This document shows positions 46,377-56,008 of a DNA stretch of 64,000 bases, piece by piece. Location of the stretch: positions 1-64,000 of the forward strand of contig NZ_MAUE01000022.1 in the NCBI RefSeq assembly GCF_001702265.1, read 5' to 3'. This DNA is from Pseudomonas aylmerensis. GTDB taxonomy: Bacteria; Pseudomonadota; Gammaproteobacteria; Pseudomonadales; Pseudomonadaceae. Made by a program: the position numbers and the translations under genes. A model generated the notes under the pieces. It saw only the letters and a list, made by a program, of their open reading frames with translations. It did no database searches and was not told the origin of the DNA. Numbering within the stretch: position 1 is the first letter of the stretch; every line of letters begins with the position of its first letter.

Positions 46377-47636
46377 ATGCTTGAACTTGTCGCCGCCTTC
46401 ATCTGCCTCACCACCCTGCTCACCTATGTGAACTTCCGTTTTATCGGCCTGCCACCCACCATCGGCGTGATGGTCACGGCCCTGCTGTTTTCGCTGATCC
46501 TGCAAGGCCTGAGCGTGCTCGGCTACCCGGGCCTGGAGGAACGTATCCAGCAACTGATCGGCCAGATCGACTTCGGCGATTTGCTGATGAACTGGATGCT
46601 GTCGTTCCTGCTGTTCGCCGGCGCCCTGCACGTCAACCTCAACGACCTGCGCAGCTACCGCTGGCCCATCGGCCTGCTGGCAACGTTCGGCGTGTTGATT
46701 GCCACCGTGGTGATCGGCAGCCTGGCGTACTACATCTTCGCGCTGTTTGGCTGGCACGTGAGCTTCCTCTACTGCCTGCTGTTCGGCGCGCTGATCTCAC
46801 CCACCGACCCGATTGCAGTCTTGGGCGTGCTGCGTACCGCCAACGCTTCCAAACCGCTGAAAACCACGATCGTCGGCGAGTCACTGTTCAACGACGGCAC
46901 GGCGGTGGTGGTGTTTACGGTTTTACTGGGTATTGCACAGCTGGGCGAAACGCCGACCGTAGGCGCTACCGCGATGCTGTTTGCCCATGAGGCGATTGGC
47001 GGCGTGGTGTTCGGTGGCCTGATCGGCTACCTCGTGTACCTGATGATCAAGAGCATCGAGCAGCACCAGATCGAAGTGATGCTGACCCTGGCCCTGGTCA
47101 TCGGCGGTTCGGCGATGGCCACCGAACTGCACGTCTCGGCGCCGATTGCGATGGTGGTGGCCGGTCTGATCATCGGCAACCTGGGACGCAAGCTGGCGAT
47201 GAACGACATGACCCGTCGCTATCTGGATGGCTTCTGGGAGCTGCTCGATGACATGCTCAACGCGCTGCTGTTCGCGCTGATCGGCATGGAGCTGCTGCTG
47301 TTGCCGTTCAACTGGCTGCACGTCTTCGCTGCCAGCCTCCTGGCCGTGGCAATCCTGCTGTCACGCCTGCTGACCGTTGCTCCGGCGATCCTGCTGCTGC
47401 GCCGCTGGCGCACGGTGCCACGCGGGACCATCCGCATCCTGACCTGGGGCGGCTTGCGCGGCGGGGTTTCGGTAGCGCTGGCACTGGCATTGCCGCTCGG
47501 CCCGGAGCGCGACCTGCTGCTGAGCATCACCTACATCGTGGTGCTGTCGTCGATCCTGTTGCAGGGGTTGAGCATCGGCAGGCTGGTCAAGCGCGTGACT
47601 CGGGACGAGCCCCAAGCCACGCCCGAGCCTCACTGA
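46377..47636 (+). CDS. Na+(K+)/H+ antiporter of the CPA1 family
   Basis: A 419-residue membrane protein with about 12 helices. It has FALISPTDPIAVLG-type residues (GALISPTDPIAVLGVLR), the ion-binding ESLFNDGTAVVVF motif, and TWGGLRGGVSVALALALP near the C-terminus, all typical of NhaP/CPA1 antiporters. There is no long C-terminal regulatory tail. The ATG at 46377 follows AAGGACCCCGG. Its 3' end overlaps the convergent FNT gene by seven bases. Confidence 0.9.
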   Translation: MLELVAAFICLTTLLTYVNFRFIGLPPTIGVMVTALLFSLILQGLSVLGYPGLEERIQQLIGQIDFGDLLMNWMLSFLLFAGALHVNLNDLRSYRWPIGLLATFGVLIATVVIGSLAYYIFALFGWHVSFLYCLLFGALISPTDPIAVLGVLRTANASKPLKTTIVGESLFNDGTAVVVFTVLLGIAQLGETPTVGATAMLFAHEAIGGVVFGGLIGYLVYLMIKSIEQHQIEVMLTLALVIGGSAMATELHVSAPIAMVVAGLIIGNLGRKLAMNDMTRRYLDGFWELLDDMLNALLFALIGMELLLLPFNWLHVFAASLLAVAILLSRLLTVAPAILLLRRWRTVPRGTIRILTWGGLRGGVSVALALALPLGPERDLLLSITYIVVLSSILLQGLSIGRLVKRVTRDEPQATPEPH

Positions 47637-48517
47637 TCCTTGTTGATCTGCTGCGGATGCCTCGGGTCCGCAGCGGTTTTTCCCGGCAAGCTGCTTTCAC
47701 TGCGAATCTGCGCGTGACTGATCAACGCAAAGATAAAGCTGCCGCCGATGATATTGCCGGCCAGGGTCGGACCGGCAAACACCAGCCAGAAGTCTTTCCA
47801 CGGCAATTCGCCGGCAAACACCAGGTACGAAACCTCGGCCGAACCGACGACGATATGGGTGAAGTCCCCCAGGGCCATCAGGTAAGTGATCAGGATAATG
47901 ATCCACATCTTGGCGCTTTCCATGGAGGGGATCATCCACACCATGGTCGCGATCATCCAACCGGAAACGATGCCTTTTGCAAACATCTGGCCGGCGTCGT
48001 TTTCCATGATCTTGCGGCCGATTTCGAGGAAGGCCAGGTCGGTCTTGGTATCGAAGATCGGCAGGTGCAACATCACATACGCCACCAGCAGGGTGCCGCA
48101 CAGGTTGCCGACCAGCACGACTGTCCATAAGCGCAGCAGGCGTCCCGCGTTGCCCAGCGTAGGCTTGCTCATCACCGGCAGCACGGCAGTCAGGGTGTTT
48201 TCGGTGAACAATTGCTGGCGCGCCAGGATCACCGCAAGGAAGCCCGCGCAGTAGCCGAAGCTGGCGATGACCTTGAAGGCTTCGCCATCTGGCAGACGCG
48301 AGTTGAGCAAGCCCATCGCCATCAGCGACAGTCCCATGGTCAGGCCGGCAGCCAGCGCCGACCACCACAAGGCGGCGACGCTGCGCTCCAGCTCCTGGTC
48401 GCCCTGGGTGCGGATGATTTCATGCAACACCGCCGCGCGGGGGGGTTGGTTCTTGTCTACGTCCTGTTGCTCTTCCTGCGACAGGTTGGGGGTCTTGCCG
48501 TCTGCTTGAGTGGCCAT
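47630..48517 (-). CDS. Formate/nitrite transporter family protein (YfdC-like)
   Basis: A 295-residue FNT-family channel-like protein with six hydrophobic segments, longer hydrophilic ends than FocA/NirC, and a first segment ALWWSALAAGLTMGLSLMAMGLL. It has LFTENTLTAVLPVMSK and GDFTHIVVGSAEVSYL as FNT loop motifs. It resembles E. coli YfdC, whose substrate is not established. The overlap with the antiporter means the two 3' ends share seven bases. Confidence 0.85.
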   Translation of the reverse strand: MATQADGKTPNLSQEEQQDVDKNQPPRAAVLHEIIRTQGDQELERSVAALWWSALAAGLTMGLSLMAMGLLNSRLPDGEAFKVIASFGYCAGFLAVILARQQLFTENTLTAVLPVMSKPTLGNAGRLLRLWTVVLVGNLCGTLLVAYVMLHLPIFDTKTDLAFLEIGRKIMENDAGQMFAKGIVSGWMIATMVWMIPSMESAKMWIIILITYLMALGDFTHIVVGSAEVSYLVFAGELPWKDFWLVFAGPTLAGNIIGGSFIFALISHAQIRSESSLPGKTAADPRHPQQINKDQ

Positions 48518-48588
48518 GATGTACCAGAGTCCGAGGGGTGCCTGTAGCTACGACATGCCGGCACAGTAGCTGTTCAGTGGCCAGGCAA

Positions 48589-50520
48589 CTAAACCCGTTT
48601 GCGCCAGGCCTTGGCCATCTCCACAGTAGTGTCACTGGAAGACATACTCCATGGCATGTTGCGCGCCTGGTAATGTTCGCTGAGATCATCAAGCACACGA
48701 TTGAACGCCTGCGGCGTGGTGGCCTTGGCCAAGTCTCGTGCCGCGCGCTGCAACAGTTCGACATTGGATGCCGGCTGGCCAGGCCGGAACAGTGACGGGT
48801 AGATGACTTCCCGTGTAAAGCTCTCGGCACTCACCGCGATATCGCGACGTTTCATTTCGGCAACAGCGCAAGCCATGACCCTGGAAGCGGACGGTACATC
48901 GCCGGAGCCCTGATTAGCAGCCACTTGCAGCAATCGCTGAAAATTTCGCTGGCCTGGGTCATTCAAGCGCCGTCCCAACCACTCCAATTGCTCGGGACTT
49001 CGGGCAAGTACTTCCAGATTGCGCACTGCCGACGACAGCTTCGGTGTGAACAGCAAGCCATCATGCGACTTATCGACCTCTGTAATCGCATGGTCCAGCG
49101 CGCGCAACGCCTGTTTCGCTTCTTCTCGAAACATCAGCACACTGGCTGCGGCACTGTCTGCCTGCAACGCCGTCTGCACACTGGCCAATATTTCATCATC
49201 CATCGCCAGCACCGCCGCATCCAGCGAACCGAACGAGTGAGACTCCCTCGTCGAGGCAAGATTCTGCAGGTGCCCAGCCACCGTTTCACGGGTCCTTTCC
49301 TGCAGGTGCTGCTTGTGCTCATCCTTCATGGTGAAGTTGACCGTACCGTTGAACAGACCGCGAAAATCTCCCTGTTCGGTATTCAGTGGCGACACCAGCG
49401 TCTGGTCGGCAAATGCCTTGAGCCTATTATCCTGGTAAGCCTCGGCAGCCGAATGTGGCGTTCCCGTAATGCAGTCGACCAAGCTGCTGAAAAAACTGCC
49501 ACTTTGGGCAGGCTCCTCGGCGGAGTCAGGTTCGAATTTGATGATCAGCGACTCGGGCTTGCTCAGGAGGCTCTCGGCAAACAATCGGTCCACCACGCCT
49601 GGCGCTGGCGTATTGAGCATCAGGCCACCGTCCTGAAAGGTCGTGGTTTCTGTCGCCATCTGGAAGCCATGCCCCTGTTCCACAGGGCTTTTGAACAGTG
49701 CCGGCAACGAACCCGAAATATGCGCAGCGCGGGCAATATCCATGTCCGGCGTCAAACTGCTGTTGAACACTACCAACTGTGGACGCCCTCCAAACATGCC
49801 CGTGCCGGTGATATTGAGTTGCTTGACCGCTGCAATACTGCGGCTTAACACCTCAAGGTCGGCAAACGTCGGCGCGCCACCAGCACTGAGCTTGTCAGCA
49901 ATGCGCATGACGTCGGCAGGCCGGGTTTCTCTGGGAGTGTCGGCAATATGTCCAAGAAGCGCCTTGCGCGACTCGTCGCGGATCATGTCCTCCAGCGGGG
50001 CGGCATCGGTTTTCAGGCGCGGCAGCAGGGTCATCAGCAACTGGGAAATATTGCCGACCGGGCCCGGCAAATATCCGAGGTATTTGCCCAGTGTCGAACT
50101 GGCGTCCTGCAACCAGGCCGTCAAAGGGTCTTTGCTGTTCAGCAAGGTTGGCAGACTGATGTTGTCCGACAGTCCATCGAAGGCTGCCGTACTCATTCCA
50201 CTGGCGATCAATGCTGCAGAAATCGCACCGGCAGATGAGCCGGAAATCACCTGGATGCCTTCCAGCTTCCGGGCGTCCTCGAGTGCCTGCACCACCCCCG
50301 AAAAGGCAACCCCCTTGGCGCCACCACCGCTGAGCACCAAATGCGTGATGGGCGGCCGCGACAATGTCACCTCCACTCGCCCATGGGGATCGCGCTGGAG
50401 GATCAGATTGCGCGCGCCTCCGCCCTCCACCCGTAACGTCTTCGCGGTGTGATCGACGCGGGTACTGACATCTCCAGGCGAGGGAAACTGAACGGGGTTG
50501 ACCGGATTGAGCACTTTCAT
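48589..50520 (-). CDS. ExoU-like patatin-family phospholipase A2 (putative cytotoxin)
   Basis: A 643-residue protein resembling P. aeruginosa ExoU along nearly its whole length, from memory. The patatin core (about residues 50-340) has the oxyanion motif GGGAKG (65-70), nucleophile Ser96 in GSSAG and catalytic Asp297 in QDGG, a spacing of 201 against 202 in ExoU. Also shared are NITGTGMFGGRPQLVVFN, AAHISGS and the C-terminal TTVEMAKAWR of the membrane-localisation domain. The N-terminal secretion/chaperone region is about 46 residues shorter than in ExoU. No SpcU-like chaperone or type III gene is adjacent. ATG 50520 (or GTG 50532). Base composition is somewhat lower in GC than its neighbours. 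Confidence 0.88.
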   Translation of the reverse strand: MKVLNPVNPVQFPSPGDVSTRVDHTAKTLRVEGGGARNLILQRDPHGRVEVTLSRPPITHLVLSGGGAKGVAFSGVVQALEDARKLEGIQVISGSSAGAISAALIASGMSTAAFDGLSDNISLPTLLNSKDPLTAWLQDASSTLGKYLGYLPGPVGNISQLLMTLLPRLKTDAAPLEDMIRDESRKALLGHIADTPRETRPADVMRIADKLSAGGAPTFADLEVLSRSIAAVKQLNITGTGMFGGRPQLVVFNSSLTPDMDIARAAHISGSLPALFKSPVEQGHGFQMATETTTFQDGGLMLNTPAPGVVDRLFAESLLSKPESLIIKFEPDSAEEPAQSGSFFSSLVDCITGTPHSAAEAYQDNRLKAFADQTLVSPLNTEQGDFRGLFNGTVNFTMKDEHKQHLQERTRETVAGHLQNLASTRESHSFGSLDAAVLAMDDEILASVQTALQADSAAASVLMFREEAKQALRALDHAITEVDKSHDGLLFTPKLSSAVRNLEVLARSPEQLEWLGRRLNDPGQRNFQRLLQVAANQGSGDVPSASRVMACAVAEMKRRDIAVSAESFTREVIYPSLFRPGQPASNVELLQRAARDLAKATTPQAFNRVLDDLSEHYQARNMPWSMSSSDTTVEMAKAWRKRV

Positions 50521-50624
50521 GCGCTGACTCACTCTGCGGGGGTGTAGTGCTGAGTGATGACAGAGCCTGGGAAAGATCCAACCGGAACAATCAGGTAACA
50601 GAAACCAAACCGGTGGGCATGCAG

Positions 50625-51029
50625 TTATTCCTGGATGCCATCCTCCTGGAACTGGTCCTTGACGTACTTGATTTCCGTACGTCCGTGAGGCGCTGGCAGG
50701 CCATCTTCACCGAGGTTGACGAAGACCATTTTCTCGACGGTGAGGATGCTTTTACGGGTGATCTTGTTGCGCACTTCACAGGTCAGGGTGATCGAGGTGC
50801 GACCGAATTCGGTGGCGGTGATGCCCAGCTCGATGATGTCGCCCTGGCGCGAGGCACTGACGAAGTTGATTTCGGAGATGTACTTGGTCACCACGCGCTG
50901 GTTGCCCAACTGGACAATCGCATAGATTGCCGCTTCTTCGTCGATCCAGCGCAACAGGCTGCCACCGAACAGGGTGCCGTTGGGGTTGAGGTCTTCGGGT
51001 TTTACCCATTTGCGGGTGTGGAAGTTCAT
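50625..51029 (-). CDS. Acyl-CoA thioesterase (YciA-like hot-dog fold)
   Basis: A 134-residue hot-dog thioesterase with NPNGTLFGGSLLRWIDEEAAIYA (catalytic region) and SASRQGDIIELGITATEFGRTSITL. It should hydrolyse acyl-CoA esters in the cytoplasm. The ATG at 51029 follows GGAGTCCCC. It is upstream of the ExoU-like gene on the same strand, 104 bases away, with no terminator between them; co-transcription is possible. Confidence 0.88.
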   Translation of the reverse strand: MNFHTRKWVKPEDLNPNGTLFGGSLLRWIDEEAAIYAIVQLGNQRVVTKYISEINFVSASRQGDIIELGITATEFGRTSITLTCEVRNKITRKSILTVEKMVFVNLGEDGLPAPHGRTEIKYVKDQFQEDGIQE

Positions 51030-51074
51030 GGGGACTCCAGGTTTGAGATGTTTGGCGATTGGGTTGTGGCCCCC

Positions 51075-51157
51075 AGCTTCAAGTTTTAAGCGACAAGCTG
51101 CAAGTAGTAGCCGATTCGCTCTTACTTGCCGCTTGTAGCTTGTTGCTTGCCACTAGC
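51075..51157. repeat. CAAGCTGCAAG / CTTGCCGCTTGTAGC repeat block
   Basis: AGCTTCAAGTTTTAAGCGACAAGCTGCAAG is followed by an imperfect inverted copy, CTTGCCGCTTGTAGCTTGTTGCTTGCC. Same class as the blocks at 11944 and 52758; degenerate. Confidence 0.65.
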
Positions 51158-51171
51158 CAGACAAAGACAGC

Positions 51172-52755
<1,584 letters not shown>

Positions 52756-52757
52756 GC

Positions 52758-52915
52758 AGCGGCAAGCTTTCAGCGGCAAGCGTCAAGAAATGCGCTTGTG
52801 CCGAGGGCTTGCTACTTCATTGCTCTTTAAGCAGCTACCAGCTGCGAGCTCCAAGCTGCAAGAACAGGCACACCGCCCTCTTGCAGCTTGAGGCTTGCAA
52901 CTTGCAGCTGGAGAC
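52758..52915. repeat. AGCGGCAAG / CTTGCAGC repeat block between ahcY and metF
   Basis: CAGCGGCAAGCTTTCAGCGGCAAGC begins the block; GCTCCAAGCTGCAAGAAC and an inverted CTTGCAGCTTGAGGCTTGC end it. It fills most of the 165-base gap and could form a hairpin within the ahcY-metF mRNA. Confidence 0.7.
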
Positions 52916-52920
52916 CTCAC

Positions 52921-53766
52921 ATGTCCCAAGACCGTCGCTACAGCTTCGAGTTCTTCCCGACCAAGACCGATGCTGGACATGAAAAACTGATGGCTGTTGC
53001 CAAGCAACTGGCCAGCTACAATCCTGACTTCTTCTCCTGCACCTACGGCGCCGGCGGCTCGACCCGTGACCGCACGATCAACACCGTGCTGCAGCTGGAA
53101 AGCGAAGCCAACATTCCCGCCGCTCCGCACTTGTCGTGCGTGGGCGACAGCAAGGCCGACCTGCGCGGCCTGCTGACCCAATACCAGCAAGCCGGCATCA
53201 AGCGCATCGTCGCCTTGCGTGGCGACCTGCCATCCGGCATGGGCATGGCCAGCGGTGAGCTGCGCTACGCCAACGACCTGGTGAGTTTCATCCGTGAAGA
53301 AAGCGGCGATCACTTCCATATCGAAGTGGCGGCTTACCCGGAGATGCACCCCCAGGCGCGCAACTTCGAAGACGATCTGCAGAATTTCGTGCGCAAGGCC
53401 AACGCCGGCGCCGACAGCGCGATCACCCAGTACTTCTTCAACGCCGACAGCTACTTCTACTTCGTCGAGCGCGTGCGGGCCATGGGTGTGAACATCCCGA
53501 TCGTGCCAGGCATCATGCCGATCACCAACTACAGCAAGCTGGCACGCTTCTCCGACGCGTGCGGTGCCGAGATCCCACGCTGGATCCGCAAGCAACTGGA
53601 AGCCTACGGCGACGACGTCAAGAGCATCCAGGCGTTCGGCGAACAGGTCATCAGCAGCATGTGCGAAGAATTGCTGCAGGGTGGCGCACCTGGGCTGCAC
53701 TTCTATACGCTTAATCAGGCTGAGCCGAGCCTTGCAATCTGGAACAACCTCAAGCTGCCGCGCTGA
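52921..53766 (+). CDS. metF: 5,10-Methylenetetrahydrofolate reductase
   Basis: A 281-residue FAD enzyme making 5-methyl-THF for methionine synthesis. It has the N-terminal SFEFFPTKTDAGHEKL (catalytic Glu), SCTYGAGGSTRDRT and IVALRGDLPSG. The ATG at 52921 follows CTGGAGACCTCAC. Same direction as ahcY; terminated at 53789. Confidence 0.97.
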   Translation: MSQDRRYSFEFFPTKTDAGHEKLMAVAKQLASYNPDFFSCTYGAGGSTRDRTINTVLQLESEANIPAAPHLSCVGDSKADLRGLLTQYQQAGIKRIVALRGDLPSGMGMASGELRYANDLVSFIREESGDHFHIEVAAYPEMHPQARNFEDDLQNFVRKANAGADSAITQYFFNADSYFYFVERVRAMGVNIPIVPGIMPITNYSKLARFSDACGAEIPRWIRKQLEAYGDDVKSIQAFGEQVISSMCEELLQGGAPGLHFYTLNQAEPSLAIWNNLKLPR

Positions 53767-53788
53767 GGTCTGACCGAGCTGCACCCAG

Positions 53789-53815
53789 GCCCTCGTTTAT
53801 ACGAGGGCTTTTTTT
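53789..53815 (+). terminator. Terminator of metF
   Basis: GCCCTCGT-TTAT-ACGAGGGC followed by seven T. Confidence 0.9.
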
Positions 53816-53849
53816 GTTCACATCTCCCCGGAATGGAAGCCTGCAGTAA

Positions 53850-54932
53850 ATGAATACAGCGTCCCCGACTCCCCGCCCGCAGCTGGTTTACCTGGTATTC
53901 GGCGCCGAGACCTATCATCAGGAAGCGGTATTCAGCATCGCCAGTGCCCTGGCGCAGCTGGGCGCAACCGAGGACCTGCCCCTGGACATCCAGGTGTTCA
54001 GCGACAACCCGGCGCCCTACGACGGCCTGCCGGTGCAGGTCCACGTACTGGATGAGGCCACGCGCAAACGCTGGAGCGAGCCTCACGGTTACCATTTCCG
54101 CACCAAGCACGTGCTGTTGCGCCAAGTCCTGGAAACGGCGGAGCGGGCACTGCTGATCGACACCGATACGTTTTTCCACGACTCGCCCATGGCCCTGTTC
54201 GAGCGCGTCGCACCCGGCACCCTGCTGTGCAACGCCTTCCACGCCAAGTACGGCGATAACCGCGAAAGCGTGCTGTACGAAGCGCTCGCGCCATACCTGA
54301 GCGAAAAAGGCCTGGCCGACGACAACATGTGGCTGCTCAACTCCGGGGTCATGGGCCTGGCACGCCAGGACGCACACCTGCTGGACCAGTCGATCGCGCT
54401 GATGGACGAACTGTTCCCGATGGCTCTCGGCGCCTACACCCTGGAAGAGTTCTGCCTGTCGGTTGCCGCCTACCGCCAGGTCAACGTGCGCCAATGCCCG
54501 GACCTGATCCACCATTACTGGAGCCGCAAACAGCTGTTCCGGGCCAAGGTCAAGGCGTGGATCACCAAGCACAGGGCCAGCCCCATCAGCACGCTGGCCC
54601 TGGCCGACACACGCAAGGTCTCCGCCCACTTGCCGCGCCCGCCACGCCTGCAGCGCCTGATGTACAAGCTGATCACCCTGGCCCTGCCCAAGCGCAAGCA
54701 GCAGTTCATCCGCGAGATTCTCTACGGGTGCTACGAGCACCAAAACGAGTTCGACCAGGCATGTGGCCCGGTTTGGTGGGACAAGGCGCGCCAGAATCAG
54801 GAAGAGCGCCAGCAGCGCCCGGTCGATGCACACCAGCTGGAGCACTGGTTCGCCAACCCGTTGGTGCGCCTGATTCTCGGTGAGCGGCGTACCGCCATCT
54901 ACGAGCACCTGATGAGTTCGCAGACGCATTGA
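53850..54932 (+). CDS. Putative glycosyltransferase (GT-A-like)
   Basis: A 360-residue soluble protein. YLVFGAETYHQEAVFSIASAL and LLIDTDTFF (a DxD-type motif, about residues 108-110) suggest a GT-A nucleotide-sugar transferase, as does WLLNSGVMGL, a typical GT8-like segment. The C-terminal part is helical and basic. No surface-polysaccharide genes are adjacent, so the acceptor is unknown. Start ATG 53850 with GGAAG upstream. Family call is by motif only. Confidence 0.65.
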   Translation: MNTASPTPRPQLVYLVFGAETYHQEAVFSIASALAQLGATEDLPLDIQVFSDNPAPYDGLPVQVHVLDEATRKRWSEPHGYHFRTKHVLLRQVLETAERALLIDTDTFFHDSPMALFERVAPGTLLCNAFHAKYGDNRESVLYEALAPYLSEKGLADDNMWLLNSGVMGLARQDAHLLDQSIALMDELFPMALGAYTLEEFCLSVAAYRQVNVRQCPDLIHHYWSRKQLFRAKVKAWITKHRASPISTLALADTRKVSAHLPRPPRLQRLMYKLITLALPKRKQQFIREILYGCYEHQNEFDQACGPVWWDKARQNQEERQQRPVDAHQLEHWFANPLVRLILGERRTAIYEHLMSSQTH

Positions 54933-54995
54933 TACCGCCTGCAGATGCGTGTGCCAGAGCTTCTCTTTAGCGCAGGAGCGTCGTAACCTCAGGGT

Positions 54996-55787
54996 ATGCC
55001 CGTGATCCTGAAGCTTGCGACCGCTGCCCTTTTCACTTGCCTGAGCCTGGCCGCTTATGGCGAGAAACTGCGCATTGTCACCGAGCCCTGGGCACCCTAT
55101 GTGTACGAAGAACGCGGCGCCATGCAGGGACTGGACTACGACACCACGGTGATCGTGTTCCAGCGCCTGGGGGTCGATGTAGAGTGGCAATTCCTGCCCT
55201 GGAAGCGCTGCCTGGCCATGCTTGACCAGGGCCAGGCCGACGGCGCGCTGGATATTTTCCACAGCCATGAGCGCGACGCGCTGCTGCTCTACCCCAGCGA
55301 ACCGCTGTCACAAGTCGAGTTCACCCTGTTCTACGCCAACGAACGGCCGCACCCGGCCCAAAGCCTTGAGGACCTGCGCGGCCTGACCGTCGGCACCTCG
55401 CCCGGCTACCTGTACGGCGAGCCGTTCAGCGATTCCGCGCTGTTCAACCGCGAAGCGGCGCCCAGCCATGAGGCCAACTTCGGCAAATTGATGCTCGGGC
55501 GCATCGACCTGGTGATCACCGACCGCCGGGTCGGCCAGCACGTGATCAAGGCCATGGGCCTGGAAAGCAAGGTCAGCCAGGCCCAGGTCGTGGTCAGCCG
55601 CCAGCCGCAGTTCCTGGCTGTGCGTCGGGGTGCGGGCATGGACCTGCTGGTGCAGCGCTTTGCCGCCGAGCTCAGGCGCTTCAAACAGGAACCGGCCTAC
55701 GCCGCCTTGAGTGCCAAATATGGTGGAATCCAGGCCATATCGGCAGCAGGAGACACCGTTGAGCAGCAGGAAAGCAGCGCGCAGTGA
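54996..55787 (+). CDS. Orphan periplasmic solute-binding protein
   Basis: About 263 residues with a signal peptide (LATAALFTCLSLAAYG, cut before EKLRIV) and a type-2 binding fold (LRIVTEPWAPYVYEERGAMQGLDYD, FLPWKRCLAMLDQGQADGALDIF, LRGLTVGTSPGYLYG). Start: ATG 54996 has its AGGAG too far upstream, while GTG 55002 has CAGGG at good spacing, so the protein may start two codons later. No ABC partners are adjacent. It parallels the orphan binding protein at 24689. Confidence 0.78.
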   Translation: MPVILKLATAALFTCLSLAAYGEKLRIVTEPWAPYVYEERGAMQGLDYDTTVIVFQRLGVDVEWQFLPWKRCLAMLDQGQADGALDIFHSHERDALLLYPSEPLSQVEFTLFYANERPHPAQSLEDLRGLTVGTSPGYLYGEPFSDSALFNREAAPSHEANFGKLMLGRIDLVITDRRVGQHVIKAMGLESKVSQAQVVVSRQPQFLAVRRGAGMDLLVQRFAAELRRFKQEPAYAALSAKYGGIQAISAAGDTVEQQESSAQ

Positions 55788-55796
55788 TTGCTCTGT

Positions 55797-56008
55797 TATA
55801 CTCCGGCCTTTCCGCCAGGCTTACGCCCGGCCGCTGAGGTCTTGAAAAAGGCACCCAACCCCGCTACAGCGCAGCTTTCAGCCCGCGCGAGCCGGTGGAG
55901 TGCTCGCCAGACGCAGCAGGACCGGACGGGATTGCGCTCCCCTAAGCGCCATTCACGCCCGGCAAGATTATCCCTCTGGGCCAAGCCCTAACTAAAACAG
56001 GATTACTC
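55797..56008 (+). promoter_or_regulatory. Long 5' leader of rhlE
   Basis: TATACT (55797-55802) is the only clear -10 upstream of rhlE; its -35 is poor. It would give a leader of about 200 bases with GC-rich hairpins (for example GGCCTTTCCGCCAGGC), a feature often seen for cold-induced DEAD-box helicase mRNAs. No known leader family recognised. Confidence 0.35.

Noticed and set aside
50521..50624. An SpcU-like chaperone gene next to the ExoU-like gene
   Set aside because: The gap is only about 100 bases on this side and about 70 on the other; no chaperone-sized frame fits.
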